NCBI RefSeq assembly: GCF_902167145.1
Contig: NC_050096.1
Coordinates: 200,896,566-200,960,565, forward strand
Source of the DNA: Zea mays
Lineage: Eukaryota; Streptophyta; Magnoliopsida; Poales; Poaceae
Direction of reading: 5' to 3'
Length of the DNA: 64,000 bases
The notes under the pieces were generated by a model that saw only the letters and a list, made by a program, of their open reading frames with translations, was not told where the DNA came from and made no database searches. Made by a program: the position numbers and the translations under genes. This document shows, piece after piece, positions 11,831-23,760 of the stretch (positions are counted from its first letter, which is position 1; each line of letters starts with the position of its first letter).

Positions 11831-13006
11831 TGAAAGGGAAATGTGCCCTTAGGCCATTTCTAAGTATTTTGGTGATTGAGTGCCAACACAAGTGGACTTA
11901 TGCAAAGTGATGGACAAAGTGCAAATAAAGTAAAAAGGTATGTTTCAAAGACTTAGTACATTGTTTTGGAGACTAATGAATTGTGTCTAAGTGATGGAAA
12001 CAGGAGAAATCAAGTTGGAATAGAGATGGCATTGTTCAGCTAAAGACAGCTCGGTCTGGGTGCACCGGACTGTCCGGTGGTGCACCGGACAGTGTCCGGT
12101 GCGCCAGGACGGCGTCTGTCAACTGGCTGCTCTCGGGAAGCAATTAACAGCGTACGACTATAAATCACCGGACTGTCCGGTGAGCCAACAGTCAGCCGGG
12201 CCAACGGTCGGCCGCGGAATCCGCGCGCGACGCGTGGCAGAGCCAACAGTCAGAAGGAGGCACCGGACAGTGTCTGGTGCGCCAACGGCTCCAAAGCGCC
12301 AACGGTCGGCTTCACCAAAGAAGGAAATAAATCCGCACCGGACTGTCCGGTGCGCCAGGCGACAGAAGGCAAGAATTGCCTTCTTGAAATGCTCTCAACG
12401 GCTCCTAGCTGCCATGGGGCTATAAAAGGGACCCCTAGGTGCATGGAGAAGGACACCAAGCATTCCTTGAGCATTGTTGATCACTCACACTTCATTCTTG
12501 CGCACTTGTTCGACATTCTTAGTGATTTGAGCTCCGTTCTAGTGAGAACCTCGAGATATTGTCTTGAGCTCAAGTCTTGGTCTTGTGTGTGCGTATTTGC
12601 TGTGGATTTGAGTGTGTTGCTTCCCTCCCTTACTCTTGTGCTTCATATTGATTCTTATTGTAAGGGCGAGAGACTCCAAGTTGTGGAGATTCCTCGCAAA
12701 CGGGAAAAGAGCAAAGTAAAGAAGAACACTGTGGTATTCAAGTTGATCATTGGATCACTTGAGAGGAGTTGAGTGCAACTCTCGTCCGTTGGGACACCAC
12801 AACGTGGAGTAGGCAAGTTTTGTACTTGGCCGAACCATGGGATAAATCCTCGTGTCTCTTGTGCTTGTCCTTATTGTGTCTATTGTGCTTCAAGAGCTCT
12901 CCTCTCTACTCACTTGATTTCATTGTTCTAACTCTTAATCAAGTTTGTGGTGTTAAGTTTTAAGTTTTACAGGATCACCTATTCACCCCCCCTCTAGGTG
13001 CTCTCA
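11831..13006 (+). repeat. Element A 3' LTR
   Basis: 1176-bp LTR, TGAAAGGG...GCTCTCA, same family as the LTRs of element H (read on its minus strand). Palindromes CACCGGACTGTCCGGTG and variants lie at about 12061-12355, and a TATAAAA box at 12421-12427. The following 5 bases, ttagt (13007-13011), should be the target duplication; its partner lies left of the window. Confidence 0.9.
12421..12427 (+). promoter_or_regulatory. TATA box of element A LTR
   Basis: TATAAAA in ggggctataaaaggga, downstream of the palindrome cluster, in the position expected for the U3 promoter. Confidence 0.6.
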
Positions 13007-14277
13007 TTAGTCTCATCAAACACAACGTCACAAGAAACTTCAACTTGTCCAGAGGACTTGTTAAAGACTCTATATGCCCTTGTGTTTGAATCATATCCTA
13101 GTAAAAAGCCTTCTACTGTCTTAGGAGCAGATTTAAATTTTCTACCTCTTTTAACAAGAATAAAGCATTTGCTACCAAATACTCTAAAATATGAAATATT
13201 GGGCTTTTTACCGGTTAGGAGTTCGTATGATGTCTTCTTGAGGATTCGGTGTAGATATAACCGGTTGATGGCGTAGCATGCGGTGTTGACCGCCTCGGCC
13301 CAAAACCGATCCGAAGTCTTGTAGTCATCAAGCATGGTTCTTGCCATGTCCAATAGAGTTCGATTCTTCCTCTCCACTACACCATTTTGTTGTGGGGTGT
13401 AGGGAGAGGAGAACTCATGCTTGATGCCCTCCTCCTCAAGGAAGCCTTCAATTTGAGAGTTCTTGAACTTCGTCCCGTTGTCGCTTCTAATCTTTTTTAT
13501 CCTTAAGCCGAACTCATTTTGAGCCCGTCTCAAGAATCCTTTTAATGTCTCTTGGGTATGAGATTTTTCCTGCAAAAATAATACCCAAGTGAAGCGAGAA
13601 TAATCATCCACAATAACTAGACAGTACTTACTCCCGCTGATGCTTATATAAGCAATCAGGCCGAATAGATCCATGTGTAGGAGCTCGAGAGGCTGTGTGG
13701 ATGATGAGTCCCAACTTGCTTCCCTGCCTGACATGCGCTACAGATCCTGTCTTTCTCAAAATGAACATTTGTTAGTCCCAAAATGTGTTCTCCCTTTAGA
13801 AGCTTATGAAGATTCTTCATTCCAACATGTGCTAGTCGGCGATGCCAGGGCCAGCCCATGTTAGTCTTAGCAATTAAGCAAGTGTCGAGTTCAGCTCTAT
13901 CAAAATCTACTAAGTATAGCTGACCCTCTAACACTCCTTTAAATGCTATTGAATCATCACTTCTTCTAAAGACAGTAACACCTACATCTGTGAAAAGGCA
14001 GTTGTAGCCCATTTGACACAATTGGGAAACGGAAAGCAAGTTATAATCTAAAGAATCTACAAGAAAAACATTTGAAATGGAATGGTCAGGTGATATAGCA
14101 ATTTTACCCAAACCTTTGACCAAACCTTGATTTCCATCCCCGAATGTGATAACTCGTTGGAGATCTTGGTTTTTCTCGTAGGAGGAGAACATTTTCTTCT
14201 CCCCTGTCATGTGGTTTGTGCACCCGCTATCGATGATCCAACTTGAGCCCCCGGATGCATAAACCTACAAAACAAGT
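13007..14277 (-). pseudogene. Element B pol fragment: protease and integrase
   Basis: Read on the minus strand: protease active site WIIDSGCTNHMTG just upstream of 14210, then the GAG-pre-integrase/HHCC zinc region (HRRLAHVGMKNLH...CSACQAGK). The integrase core follows with LLHMDLFG, IRSDNGTKF and PYTPQQNGVVERKNRT. Defects: TAG at 14265-14267 where element H has CAG; a frameshift near 13700-13720 between the HHCC and core regions; and truncation at 13007 by element A. The pol frame is +1 relative to gag, as in element H. Confidence 0.9.
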
Positions 14278-17049
14278 TTAGTTCTTGGTTTTAGGTACCC
14301 AAACGGTTTTGGGTCCTTTGGCATTAGATACAAGAACTTTGGGTACCCAAACACAAGTGTTTGACCCCTTGTGTTTGCCCCCAACAAACTTGGCAACTAC
14401 CTTGCCAGATTTGTTAATCAAAACATAGGATGCATCAAAAGTTTTAAATGAAAAGTTGGAATCATTTGATGCACTAGGAGTTTTCTTCTTAGGCAATTTA
14501 GCACGGGTTGATTGCCTAGAGCTAGATGTCTCACCCTTATATATAAAAGCATGATTAGGGCCAGAGTGAGACTTCCTAGATTGAATTCTCCTAATTTTGC
14601 TCTCGGGATAACCGACAAGGTACAAAATGTAACCTTCGTTATCCTGAGGCATGGGAGCCTTGCCCTTTACAAAATTAGACAATCTTTTAGGAGGGGCATT
14701 AAGTTTGACATTGTCTCCCTTTTGGAAGCCAATGCCATCCTTGATGTCAGGGCGTCTCCCACTATAAAGCATGCTTCTAGCAAATTTAAGGCATATTTGG
14801 TTCACTACCTCAGTTGCCACACTTTGCCTAACTTTTCTGCCTAAGGTTAGTTATTCAATTCGAACGACTAACCTTAGGCAAAGTGTGGCACATTTAGCCA
14901 CAAACCAAACAGGCCCTTAAACTTTTCATTTTCTAAGTCATGCTCGGCAATTTTAGCATTTAATTTAGCTATATGATCATTTTGTTGTTTAATTAAAGCC
15001 ATATGATCATGAATAGCATCAATGTTAATGTCTCTACATCTAGTACAAATGGAAGTATGCTCAATGGTAGATGTAGAGGGTTTGCAAGATTTTAATTCTA
15101 CAACCTTAGCATGCAATATATCATTTTCACTTCTAAGGTTAGAAATAGTAACATTGCAAACATCAAAATCTTTAGCCTTAGCAATCAATTTTTCATTTTC
15201 ATTTCTAAGGCTAGCAAGAGAGATGTTTAATTTTTCAATCTTAGCAAGCAAATCAACATTATCATTTCTAAGATTGGGAATTGAAACATCACTAACATTT
15301 GAATCAACCTTAGCAATTAAATTTGCATTCTCATTTCTAAGATTGGTAATAACATCATGGCAAGTGCTTAGCTCACTAGATAGTTTTTTCACATTTTTCT
15401 ACTTCTAGAGCGTAAGCATTTTTAACCTTAACATGCTTCTTGTTTTCTTTAATAAGGAAGTCTTCTTGGGAGTCCAAGAGATCATCCTTCTCATGAATAG
15501 CACTAATTAATTCATTTAATTTTTCTTTTTGTTGCATGTTTAGGTTGGCAAAAAGGGTGCGCAAGTTATCCTCCTCGTCACTAGCATTATCCTCATCACT
15601 AGAGGTTTCATATTTAGTGGAGGATTTTGATTTTACCTTCTTCCTTTTGCCGTCCTTTGCCATGAGGCACTTGTGGCTGACGTTGGGGAAGAGGAGTCCC
15701 TTGGTGACGGCGATGTTGGCGGTGTCCTCATCGGAGGAGGAGTCGGAGGAGCTCTCGTCGGAGTCCCACTCGTGGCACACATGGGCATCGCCGCCCTTCT
15801 TCTTGTAATACCTCTTCTTCTCCTTTCTTCTCCCCTTCTTGTCGTCGCCCCTGTCACTATCACTAGATAATGGACATTTAGCAATGAAATGACTGGGCTT
15901 ACCACACTTGTAGCAAACTTTCTTGGAGCGGGATTTGTAGTCCTTCCCCTTCCTTTGCTTGAGGATTTGGCGGAAGCTCTTGATGATGAGCACCATCTCC
16001 TCATTGTCGAGCTTGGAGGCATCAATGGGTTGTCTACTTGATGTAGACTCCTCTTTCTTCTCCTCCGTCGCCTTCAATGCGACCGGTTGTGCTTCGGACG
16101 TGGAGGGGTCATCAAGCTCGTTGATTTTCTTTGAGCCTTTAATCATTAGCTCAAAGCTTACAAAATTCCCTATTACTTCCTCGGGAGTCATTAGTGTATA
16201 TCTAGGATTACCACGAATTAATTGAACTTGAGTAGGGTTAAGGAAAACAAGTGATCTAAGAATAACCTTAACCACTTTGTGGTCATCCCATTTTTTGCTC
16301 CCGAGGTTGCGCACTTGGTTCACAAAGGTTTTGAGCCGGTTGTACATGTCTTGTGGCTCCTCCCCTTGGTGAAGTCGAAAGTGACCGAGCTCCCCCTCGA
16401 TCGTCTCCTGCTTGGTGATCTTGGTCACCTCGTCTCCTTCGTGCGCGGTTTTTAGCACGTCCCAAATCTCCTTAGCACTCTTCAACCCTTGCACCTTATT
16501 ATACTCCTCTCGACTTAGAGAGGCGAGGAGTATAGTTGTGGCTTGGGAGTTGAAGTGTTGGATTTGGGCCACTTCGTCCTCATCATAATCTTCATCCCCT
16601 ATGGATGGTACCTGTACACCAAACTCAACAACATCCCATATACTTTTGTGGAGTGAGGTTAGGTGAAATCGCATCAAATTACTCCACCTAGCATAATCTT
16701 CACCATCAAATGTTGGTGGTTTGCCTAATGGGACGGAAAGTAAAGGCGTATGTTTAGGAATGCGAGGATAGCGTAGGGGGATCTTACTAAACTTCTTGCG
16801 CTCATGTCGCTTAGAAGTTACGAAGGGTGTGTCGGAGCCGGAGGTGGATGGCGACGAGGAGTCGGTCTCGTAGTAGACCACCTTCCTCATCTTCTTATTC
16901 TTGTCACCGCTCCGACGCGACTTGTGTGAAGGGGATTCCTTTTCCTTCCCCTTCCCTTTGTTGTAGGACTCTCCCGATGGAGCTTTCCCGTGCCTTGTAG
17001 CGGGCTTATCGCCGGTCACCATCTCCTTCTTGGCGTGATCTCCTGACAT
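14278..17049 (-). pseudogene. Element B gag, frameshifted and split by a MITE
   Basis: Start ATG at 17047-17049 (MSGDHAKKEMVTGDKP). Lys/Ser-rich N-terminus, UBN2-type gag domain, one CCHC knuckle (CYKCGKPSHFIAKC), acidic/Ser-rich linker and a coiled coil. At about 15388 an extra A shifts the frame, so the first frame ends at 15376. The coiled coil continues in the next frame to about 14917, where a 127-bp MITE interrupts it. Gag resumes at about 14789 (FARSMLYSGRRPDIKDG) and ends with VWVPKTKN and TAA at 14278-14280. Confidence 0.88.
14790..14916. mobile_element. Tourist/PIF-Harbinger-like MITE in element B gag
   Basis: 127-bp sequence with imperfect terminal inverted repeats (ggcatatttggttc at left; gggcctgtttggtt read from the right). 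A strong internal palindrome is built on CTAACCTTAGGCAAAGTGTGGCA. It is flanked by TTAA on both sides (14786-14789, 14917-14920), of which TAA/TTA is the usual PIF/Harbinger target. Removing it with one TTAA restores the gag reading KFKFARS seen in relatives. No coding content. Confidence 0.82.
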
Positions 17050-17083
17050 CACTTCGAGCGGTTAGGCTCTAATGAAGCACCGG

Positions 17084-17095
17084 GCTCTGATACCA
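17084..17095 (-). other. Primer binding site of element B
   Basis: TGGTATCAGAGC on the minus strand, complementary to initiator tRNA-Met, two bases from the LTR start at 17098. Confidence 0.93.
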
Positions 17096-17097
17096 AT

Positions 17098-18394
17098 TGA
17101 AAGTCGCCTAGAGGGAGGGTGAATAGGGCGAATCTGAAATTTAACACCTTAAGCACAACTACAAGCCGGGTTAGCGTTAGAAATAAATGTGAGTCCGAGA
17201 GAGGGCGCAAAAACAAATCGTAAGCAAATAAGAAGTGAGACACAAGGATTTGTTTTACCGAGGTTCAGTTCTCGCAAACCTACTCCCCGTTGAGGTGGTC
17301 ACAAAGACCGGGTCTCTTTCAACCCTTTCCCTCTCTCAAACGGTCCCTCGGACCGAGTGAGCTTCTCTTCTCAATCAAACGGGAACCAAACTTCCCCGCA
17401 AGGACCACCACACAATTGGTGTCTCTTGCCTCAGTTACAATTGAGTTTTGATCACAAGAAAGAATGAGAAAGAAAAGAAGCAATCCAAGCGCAAGAGTTC
17501 AAATGAACACGACAAATCACTCTCTCTAATCACTAAAGCTTTGTATGGAGTTGGGAGAGGATTTGATCTCTTTGGTGTGTCTTGTATTGAATGCTAGCTC
17601 TTGTAAGGTGTAGAAGAGTGGAAAACTTGGATGACTTGAATGTGGGGGTGGTTGGGGTATTTATAGCCCCAACCACCAAACTTGACCGTTGGTGGAGGCT
17701 GCTGTCGACGGGCGCACCGGACAGTCCGGTGCGCCACCGGACACTGTCCGATGCGCCAACCACATCACCTGGCCGTTGGGTTCCGACCGTTGGAGCTCTG
17801 ACTTGTGGGCCCGCCTGGCGGTCCGGTGGTGCACCAGATAGGCCCTGTAGGCTGTCCGGTGTGCCACCCGCGCGTGCTCTGCTCCTCTGCGCGCGCAGGC
17901 GCGCATTTAATGCGTTGCAGTCGACCGTTGCACGCGAAGTAGCCTTTGCTCCGCTGTTACACCGGACAGTCCGGTGTGCACTGGACAGTCTGGTGAATTA
18001 TAGCGGAGCGGATTCCCGAAGCTGGCGAGTTCAGAGTTGCTCTCCCTTGGGGCACCGGACACTGTCCGGTGATGCACCGGACAGTGTGGTGAATTATAGC
18101 GGAGCTCCTCTGAAAATTCCCAAAGGGGAAGAGTTGGGCGTCGAGTTCCCTGGTGCACCGGACACTGTCCGGTGGCACACCGGATAGTCCGGTGCGCCAG
18201 ACCAGGGGACACTTCGGTATACTTGGCTCCTTTGTTTTGAACCCCTATTCTTTGACTTGTATTGGTTTGTTGTGAACCTTTGGCACCTGTAAAGACTTAT
18301 GGACTAGAGCAAACTAGTTAGTTCAATAATTTGTGTTGGCCAATTCAACCACCAAAATCATTTAAGAAATAGATGTAAGCCTAATTCCCTTTCA
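17098..18394 (-). repeat. Element B 5' LTR
   Basis: 1297-bp LTR (tgaaagtcgcc...ccctttca), minus orientation. Palindromes of the CACCGGAC-GTCCGGTG type at about 17715-18200, and a minus TATA box (ggtatttatagcccc, about 17657-17671). Flanking bases accac (18395-18399) should be the target duplication; its partner lies outside the window. Confidence 0.9.
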
Positions 18395-18760
18395 ACCACG
18401 ATCACGATAGTGGCTCCCATCACTGTGCTCGCGTTCTAGCTCTCTCACAATCTCCTCTTCCTCGACATAGTGCCGCTCCGGCTCCTTCACTCCCATTACA
18501 CTCCCATTTCTCTAAGCAGGTGCCTATCCCCCTCTTTGCGCTCCCGTTCTCTACTACGACTATCGTGGGTCCTCTCGTTATCCTTATCGCCATTCCTATC
18601 TATTAGCATTACGGCGGAGGTGAACTTGTACTCATCCACCTCTTTGTCCAACACGACCTTGCGAGCGCTCGAGCGTGTGACGTTTCTAGTTCCAAAAATC
18701 GATATAGTATGATGCACTTTGCTGCTATGAATATTAATAGGCAACTTAGGCAAGGTGTTG
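18395..18760 (-). pseudogene. Unrecognised charged-protein gene fragment next to element B
   Basis: On the minus strand a frame open for about 85 codons reads as a strongly charged sequence (RNGDKDNERTHDSRSRERER). A second charged stretch in another frame (ERHYVEEEEIVRELERE) follows up to the point where B is inserted. The composition resembles Arg/Ser/Glu-rich RNA-processing proteins, but no domain is recognised. The in-frame stops and frame change suggest a decayed exon. Could equally be chance composition. Confidence 0.25.
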
Positions 18761-21554
18761 TTTCGGTTTGGTAGACGACAAGTAAATTTCTAATGTGCCA
18801 GTTCTTTGCTTCTCTCTGGCCGCCCCTCCTAGTCGCTTTCAAGTTTCTTTGCTTCTCTCTGAAAATGCATGCATCCTCTATGACTTTGTGGTACAATCTT
18901 TTGGGAACAAAAGTGCCAAGAAATGATAGAAGAGTACTCTGAAACCTAAATTTTAGGAGCTTGAGCAACAAGCATTGTTTACTCTAAGCAACAAAATGGT
19001 TCTCCAACATGTGGTTCCGATAAGGCCAAAAAAGAATAAGTTACAAGCGCTTGTTTCTTGAAGCACATGTCTAGCTAGAGTTTGGAGTAAATCACAAACA
19101 CAACAATTTAACGGGCAAGTGGGCATACAAATAAGAAAGGGAGCACTACAAGTATCTGCTTGGAAAAATATTATAACAATTTAATAGGCAAGTGTATTAA
19201 TATATAGTACACAAAAATTGTAAAGGGAGCACTACAACAAGTATCTGCCTGTAACTATGTCATTGTCTCCACAGATGGTAATGAAGTAAGTGATTTCATA
19301 CATGACATCTAACTTTTGGGCAAAACAACATGATATAAACATTCTCTAAGTTAACATATATGAAATTCCACCCGTTGTTTTTTCAAGCACCTAATCCTAA
19401 CTCAATTGGTAGAGAATCCAGGAAGTTAGGACAGTTGATTTGTTTGAAAGCATCGCTCAACGCGGGGTCCACTTCAATGTTGCAATAGGACCAATGTGAC
19501 TGTTTTAACAAGCAATATGCAAAAGCAATCTAACACTAAGACTCGTAGCAACCTAACAACACATGTTAAGAGCCTGATTAAGAAAAACAACTCTTGTGTT
19601 GTTCTGAATGTGGAGGGTTCCATCACCTGATCCTACAAAAACAAACACATTAGATAGCTCTCCTAGGAAAAAAACATAATTTGCAAACAAATTTCCAAGA
19701 TTTATTCATAGGAGCATATATGTGATGTCTAAGATGTCCTAGAACGATGTAAGTGCAAAATATGGTACAACAGTCATCACTGGATTTTTTGGTGGGCGTT
19801 ACCACTTGAGGCAGTGCAGGTTCCTAAATATACATGGTTGGTCAATGGAAAAAGTGAAGCTGAAGCAAGAAACATAATGAACTCTTGTTAATGGCAAAAG
19901 GTAAGGTACCCCCAACAAACTTGTTCTTGGAAAGGTGAGATGGCTTCTGCTTCTCTGCTCTCACTCTCAGCGTCTGCAGTGAACAAGGCACAAGTGTCAA
20001 TTGCTAAGTTGGCCTTCAGTTTAGAGGCACTAAGGTATGAAGGGTCTAACGACATTAGTTAACAAGGTGGGGTCATTATCTTGGCAGAATCTTGAACCTA
20101 GTGAGGCAATGGACCAAAGAAGAGTTATAAGCATTGTAAAATCTAATTACCAGCAGAGTGACTACAAAATATCGCCCCATCAAAAAATAACATACTGCAA
20201 TCCACAAAATGCAAAAGCAAAAGCAAAATAATGTTGAGACAATTTAGGATTTCCAAGTGTTTCCAAGAGCATATATAAAAAATACAATTACAAGTGTTTG
20301 GTTATGGAAACGGGACAAATGTCTCAGCATTTGTGCCTAATAGTACATTTCCACCAAAAAACATAAATCTCTTCTTTTTTAAGAAAGACGGTATGGTGGG
20401 TCATTTTCAAAGCAGTAGTCTCATAAGACAATGCTTCACACACATTGTTCCCCAATACTTAACTCAACGGTCAACATCATATTCCAGTTTCACGTTATTA
20501 TAAGCCGGAAATATGTCAATCATGGTGGGCAGGTGGAGTTACTATTTATTATTGTTCAACACATAAAAAACAGTCTGCAGATATTGAAGATAGAAACTTA
20601 CTTGCAGAGTAAGTACCCTACGATCCTACCAAAGGATGCAAGTAATCTTCAAAGTATGTCTTAATGTTGAATCAAAGACTCATCCATATCTCCACTTCAT
20701 GTGTCCACTGCATATATTATCACCTAACTGAACTGCATGTAAATAAAGGAAATTAAGGTTTTCCAAATATAGTAAGTGAAACTATGCATAGCTAGCAATA
20801 CTTCCATCCATCAAATTGAGCATAGTATGCAACCAGGCTGTAACAAGAGGCTAAAGAGTGCAGTAATGTAATCAACAATCTTTTATATTAAACATGCCAG
20901 TGACAAATGGCATGATTCATGTAAGCATTTTATTTCTATGCAATTAACTTTTAAGTAAACCTTTTTATCTGAAACAAGACATGTTGATCTAGTCATAATT
21001 TTCTTATTTATTTTAGGGGTCCAATCATACAAAACTAAGATGAAAAATATTGTGTTTCTGTTTTGGAGAATTCATGAACAGAGGTCTAAGATTTGCACGA
21101 ACAAGCACCCGAGACCAAAATCAAGGGGTGCAAAATCGCATAGGCACGACTAGGGAAATCAAAACTCCATACCTGAAATCTCATTGTGAGATATTTTTAT
21201 GTGTTGCAACTGGATATGTAGAGATAGTGCTACCACTTCTATCTTAATCTCGCTCGGCCTCATTAGTTGATTTCACTTTCTACGATCATAACAAATCAAC
21301 ACATTAAAAATTATACATGTCCTATTTCCATTGCCATATTGTATGGTCCATACGATATGAAAAGGAGAGAAAATTTTGTTCTATTCAGTCATCCATTTTC
21401 ACGACCAATGGAGCTACAACTAGGTAATTAAGTGCGGAGAGTTTCATAGGAACATTAATTAATTTTATTTTGTATTTCTATACATATATAAATACATCTT
21501 GGATAATACAATATATATGTTAATAGTCAAGCAAGAGCTTACAAGAATGAACTA
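18761..21554. other. Intergenic sequence, nothing recognised
   Basis: About 2.8 kb, AT-rich and of low coding potential. Only short frames, none with family motifs. No LTR ends, tRNA genes or obvious inverted repeats seen. It could hold decayed introns or transposon remnants too diverged to recognise by eye. Confidence 0.5.
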
Positions 21555-21961
21555 TTAGATTAAATTACCAATGGTATTTCGATTTCGATTCAAGAAAAAA
21601 AGTAACATGCAAATCTCTAGTAACCTTTGACATCTAACAAAGGAACAAAAAGAAAAAAGAAGACATGTATCATATGTATTGGTTTGTCGAAGTAAAATCA
21701 ATTGCCTTCCACTGCCTGTATCTACCACCTCCTCCGGCACGATGCCATCGCTAGCTGAGATGGCATCGTGGCACTCAGTGATGCAGGACACCAGATTATC
21801 CTCCATGGTGCCGGCGTCCACGGGCGGGGGCTGCGGCGATGTGCGCATGGCGAACGACGGATGGGGCTATGAATGCAAGGCCTCATCCATCGGGGCCGAG
21901 CAGCACAACACGCATGCGGAGGGGAGCTTCCAGTTCCAGAGGAGGTCGTGGTTGGCGTTCC
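21555..21961 (-). other. GC-rich unrecognised coding-like fragment left of a solo LTR
   Basis: A minus-strand frame with MEDNLVSCITECHDAIS at its core (start about 21848) and an overlapping second frame (Pro/Arg/Ser-rich). If the solo LTR 21962-23144 and one gttcc copy are removed, the second frame joins the minus frame 23145-23701 into about 264 codons. No known domain. GC content is much higher than the flanks, suggesting a gene-derived fragment, possibly carried by a transposon. Confidence 0.3.
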
Positions 21962-23144
21962 TGAAAGGGAAATAGGCTTATACCTTTTCCTAATTGATTT
22001 TGGTGGTTGAATTGCCCAACACAAATAATTGAACTAACTAGTTTGCTCTAGATTATAAGTTTTGCAGGTGCCAAAGGTTCAACACAAACCAATAAAAAGT
22101 CCAAGAAAGGGTTCAAATAAAAAGAGCAAAAGACAACCCAAAGGCAGCCCTGGTCTGGCGCACCGGACTGTCCGGTGTGCCACCGGACTGTGTCCGGTGC
22201 ACGAGGGAGTTCCACTCCAAACTTGCTACCTTCGAGAATTCGGGAGGCCGCTCCGCTATAATTCACCGGACTGTCCGGTGCACCAAGCGGAGCAACGGCT
22301 ACTCGCGCCAACGATCGTCTGCAACGGTACAGTAAACAGTGAACAGTGAACAGTGTCGACTGCGCACACAGAAGTCAGAGCAGGCGCCCGAAGACGCACC
22401 GGATAGTGAACAGGACTTGTCTGGTGCACCACCGGACTATCCGGTGGCCCCGATGTCAGAAGCTCCAACGGTCGGAACCCAACGGCCTGGTGACGTGGCT
22501 GGCGCACCGGACTGTCCGATGCGCCATACAACAGAAGCCCTCACCAACGGTTCTTTTGGTGGTTGGGGCTATAAATACCCCCAACCACCCCACTTCAATG
22601 CATCCAAGTTTTCAGCCTTCAAACCTCATACAAGCGCTTTAGACTTCATTCCAAGACACAAACAAGAGATCAAATCCTCTCCTAAGTCCGGAATCACTCC
22701 AAACAAAATAGTGACTAGAGAGAGAGACTTTTGTGTTCTTTTGAGCTCTTGCGCTTGGATTGCTTTTCTTCTTCCTCTATTCTTGTGTTTCAACTCACTT
22801 GTAATCAAAACAAGAGACACCAAGTTGTGGTGGTCCTTGTAGTGGACTGAGTGTCCCATTTGATTGAAGAGAAAGGCTCACTCGGTCTAAGTGACCGTTT
22901 GAGAGAGGGAAAGGGTTGAAAGAGACCCGGTCTTTGTGACCACCTCAACGGGGAGTAGGTTTGCAAGAACCGAACCTTGGTAAAACAAATCACTGTGTTC
23001 ATCCACTTTATTTCTTTGTTGATTTGTTTTCCCTCTCTTTCAAACTCGAATTTAATTCTAACGCTAACCCCGGCTTGTAGTTGTGCTTAAACTTAATAAA
23101 TTTCAGATTTGCCTATTCACCCCCCCCCCTCTAGGTGACTTTCA
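21962..23144 (+). mobile_element. Solo LTR, Sirevirus (family of B, D, E)
   Basis: 1183-bp LTR, TGAAAGGGAAATAGGC...GTGACTTTCA, flanked by a perfect 5-bp duplication gttcc (21957-21961, 23145-23149) with no internal region. Solo LTRs arise by recombination between the two LTRs of one element. It shows the usual CACCGGACTGTCCGGTG palindromes and a TATAAATA box at about 22570-22577. Confidence 0.95.
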
Positions 23145-23760
23145 GTTCCTCGGACTAGTACTCTGTAGACGAGTGAGCTCAAAGGTTTGCGGAAGCTCGT
23201 GGAGAGGAGGGGGGCGCGGTGAGGCGAGAGACGGAGGCAAGGGCTGCGGGCATGGGGAGGGGCGCGTGGGCGGGGGAAGTCACGGGCATGGTCCCTGTGG
23301 CACCGGTGTAGGGGAGCGAGCGGAGCATGACTCACATGTAGGTCGGGGTCGGAGAAGAAATCTTTGGCTGGGGGACTGGTCCACCGTGTGCCACGGGTGA
23401 GGAAGACGCTCAGCGAGTGGATTCCCCACTTGAGCTGCCAGGCGAGGCAGGTCCCGACGGTCGTCGTCATCGTGGCGCGGACGCGGATGATTTTGGAGTT
23501 TCTCCTTCCATGGAAGTCCAGGGCAGACGCGGCTGGGGCGTGATCCATGGTGGGCGGACATCGAGAGAGATGGGGCGGACACGGTTGGGGCGTGATCCAT
23601 GGTGGGCGCGAACAGTGAGAGAGACGGGGTGGACGCGCGCATCTCTGGGTGGGAGAGAGCGAGGATGGCGGCGAGAGAGACGGGGCGGGGGCGGGCTTCA
23701 CCAGATTGAGGTGTGGACGCCTACACTATAGCCATATAGAATAGTAGAGATAGATATTGC
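23145..23760 (-). other. GC-rich unrecognised region with tandem duplication
   Basis: Right half of the locus split by the solo LTR. A minus-strand frame (to 23701) is Pro/Arg/His-rich without recognisable domain. About 23535-23640 contains a ~55-bp unit (ggggcgtgatccatggtggg core) repeated in tandem. Its right margin read on the minus strand (TCTCTACTATTCTA) resembles a Helitron 5' end with one mismatch, but no partner end was found. Confidence 0.3.

Larger units (their letters stand above)
1..13006 (+). mobile_element. Copia element A (Ji/Opie-type Sirevirus), 3' part, interrupted by element C
   Basis: Plus-strand Ty1/copia retrotransposon whose 5' LTR, gag and protease lie outside the window. 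Visible in order are integrase core, reverse transcriptase, (insertion C at 1948-10468), RNase H, an untranslated stretch with several polypurine runs, and the 3' LTR (11831-13006). The two halves join exactly at the duplicated gtatg (1943-1947 and 10469-10473). Domain order INT-RT-RH is that of Ty1/copia. A itself was inserted into minus-strand element B: B's integrase frame stops abruptly at A's LTR end, and B sequence resumes at 13007. The Ji/Opie family assignment is from recognition of LTR and protein sequence. Confidence 0.93.
13007..18394 (-). mobile_element. Element B: Copia (Sirevirus) 5' part, minus strand
   Basis: Runs right to left: LTR 17098-18394, primer site 17084-17095, gag, protease and integrase up to 13007, where element A is inserted. 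The rest (RT, RNase H, other LTR) must lie left of the window. The gag resembles that of D and E (MSG-HAKKEMVTG start), placing B in the same family. It is damaged by several frameshifts, a nonsense codon and a MITE. Confidence 0.92.

Noticed and set aside
12060..12963. Plus frames in element A LTR
   Set aside because: LTR sequence with repeated CACCGGAC-type palindromes, no protein family.
15633..16025. Arg/Ser-rich frames over element B gag
   Set aside because: Out-of-frame readings of the gag linker region; the same occurs in D and E (60727-60999, 63529-63789).
19370..19430. tRNA-like stretch (caattggtagagaatcc)
   Set aside because: No acceptor stem, D/T arms or CCA-adjacent pairing could be made; the resemblance is limited to one short segment.
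23730..23755. Possible Helitron 5' end on the minus strand at 23.75 kb
   Set aside because: One mismatch to consensus and no matching CTAG end could be found to its left, so not called as an element.
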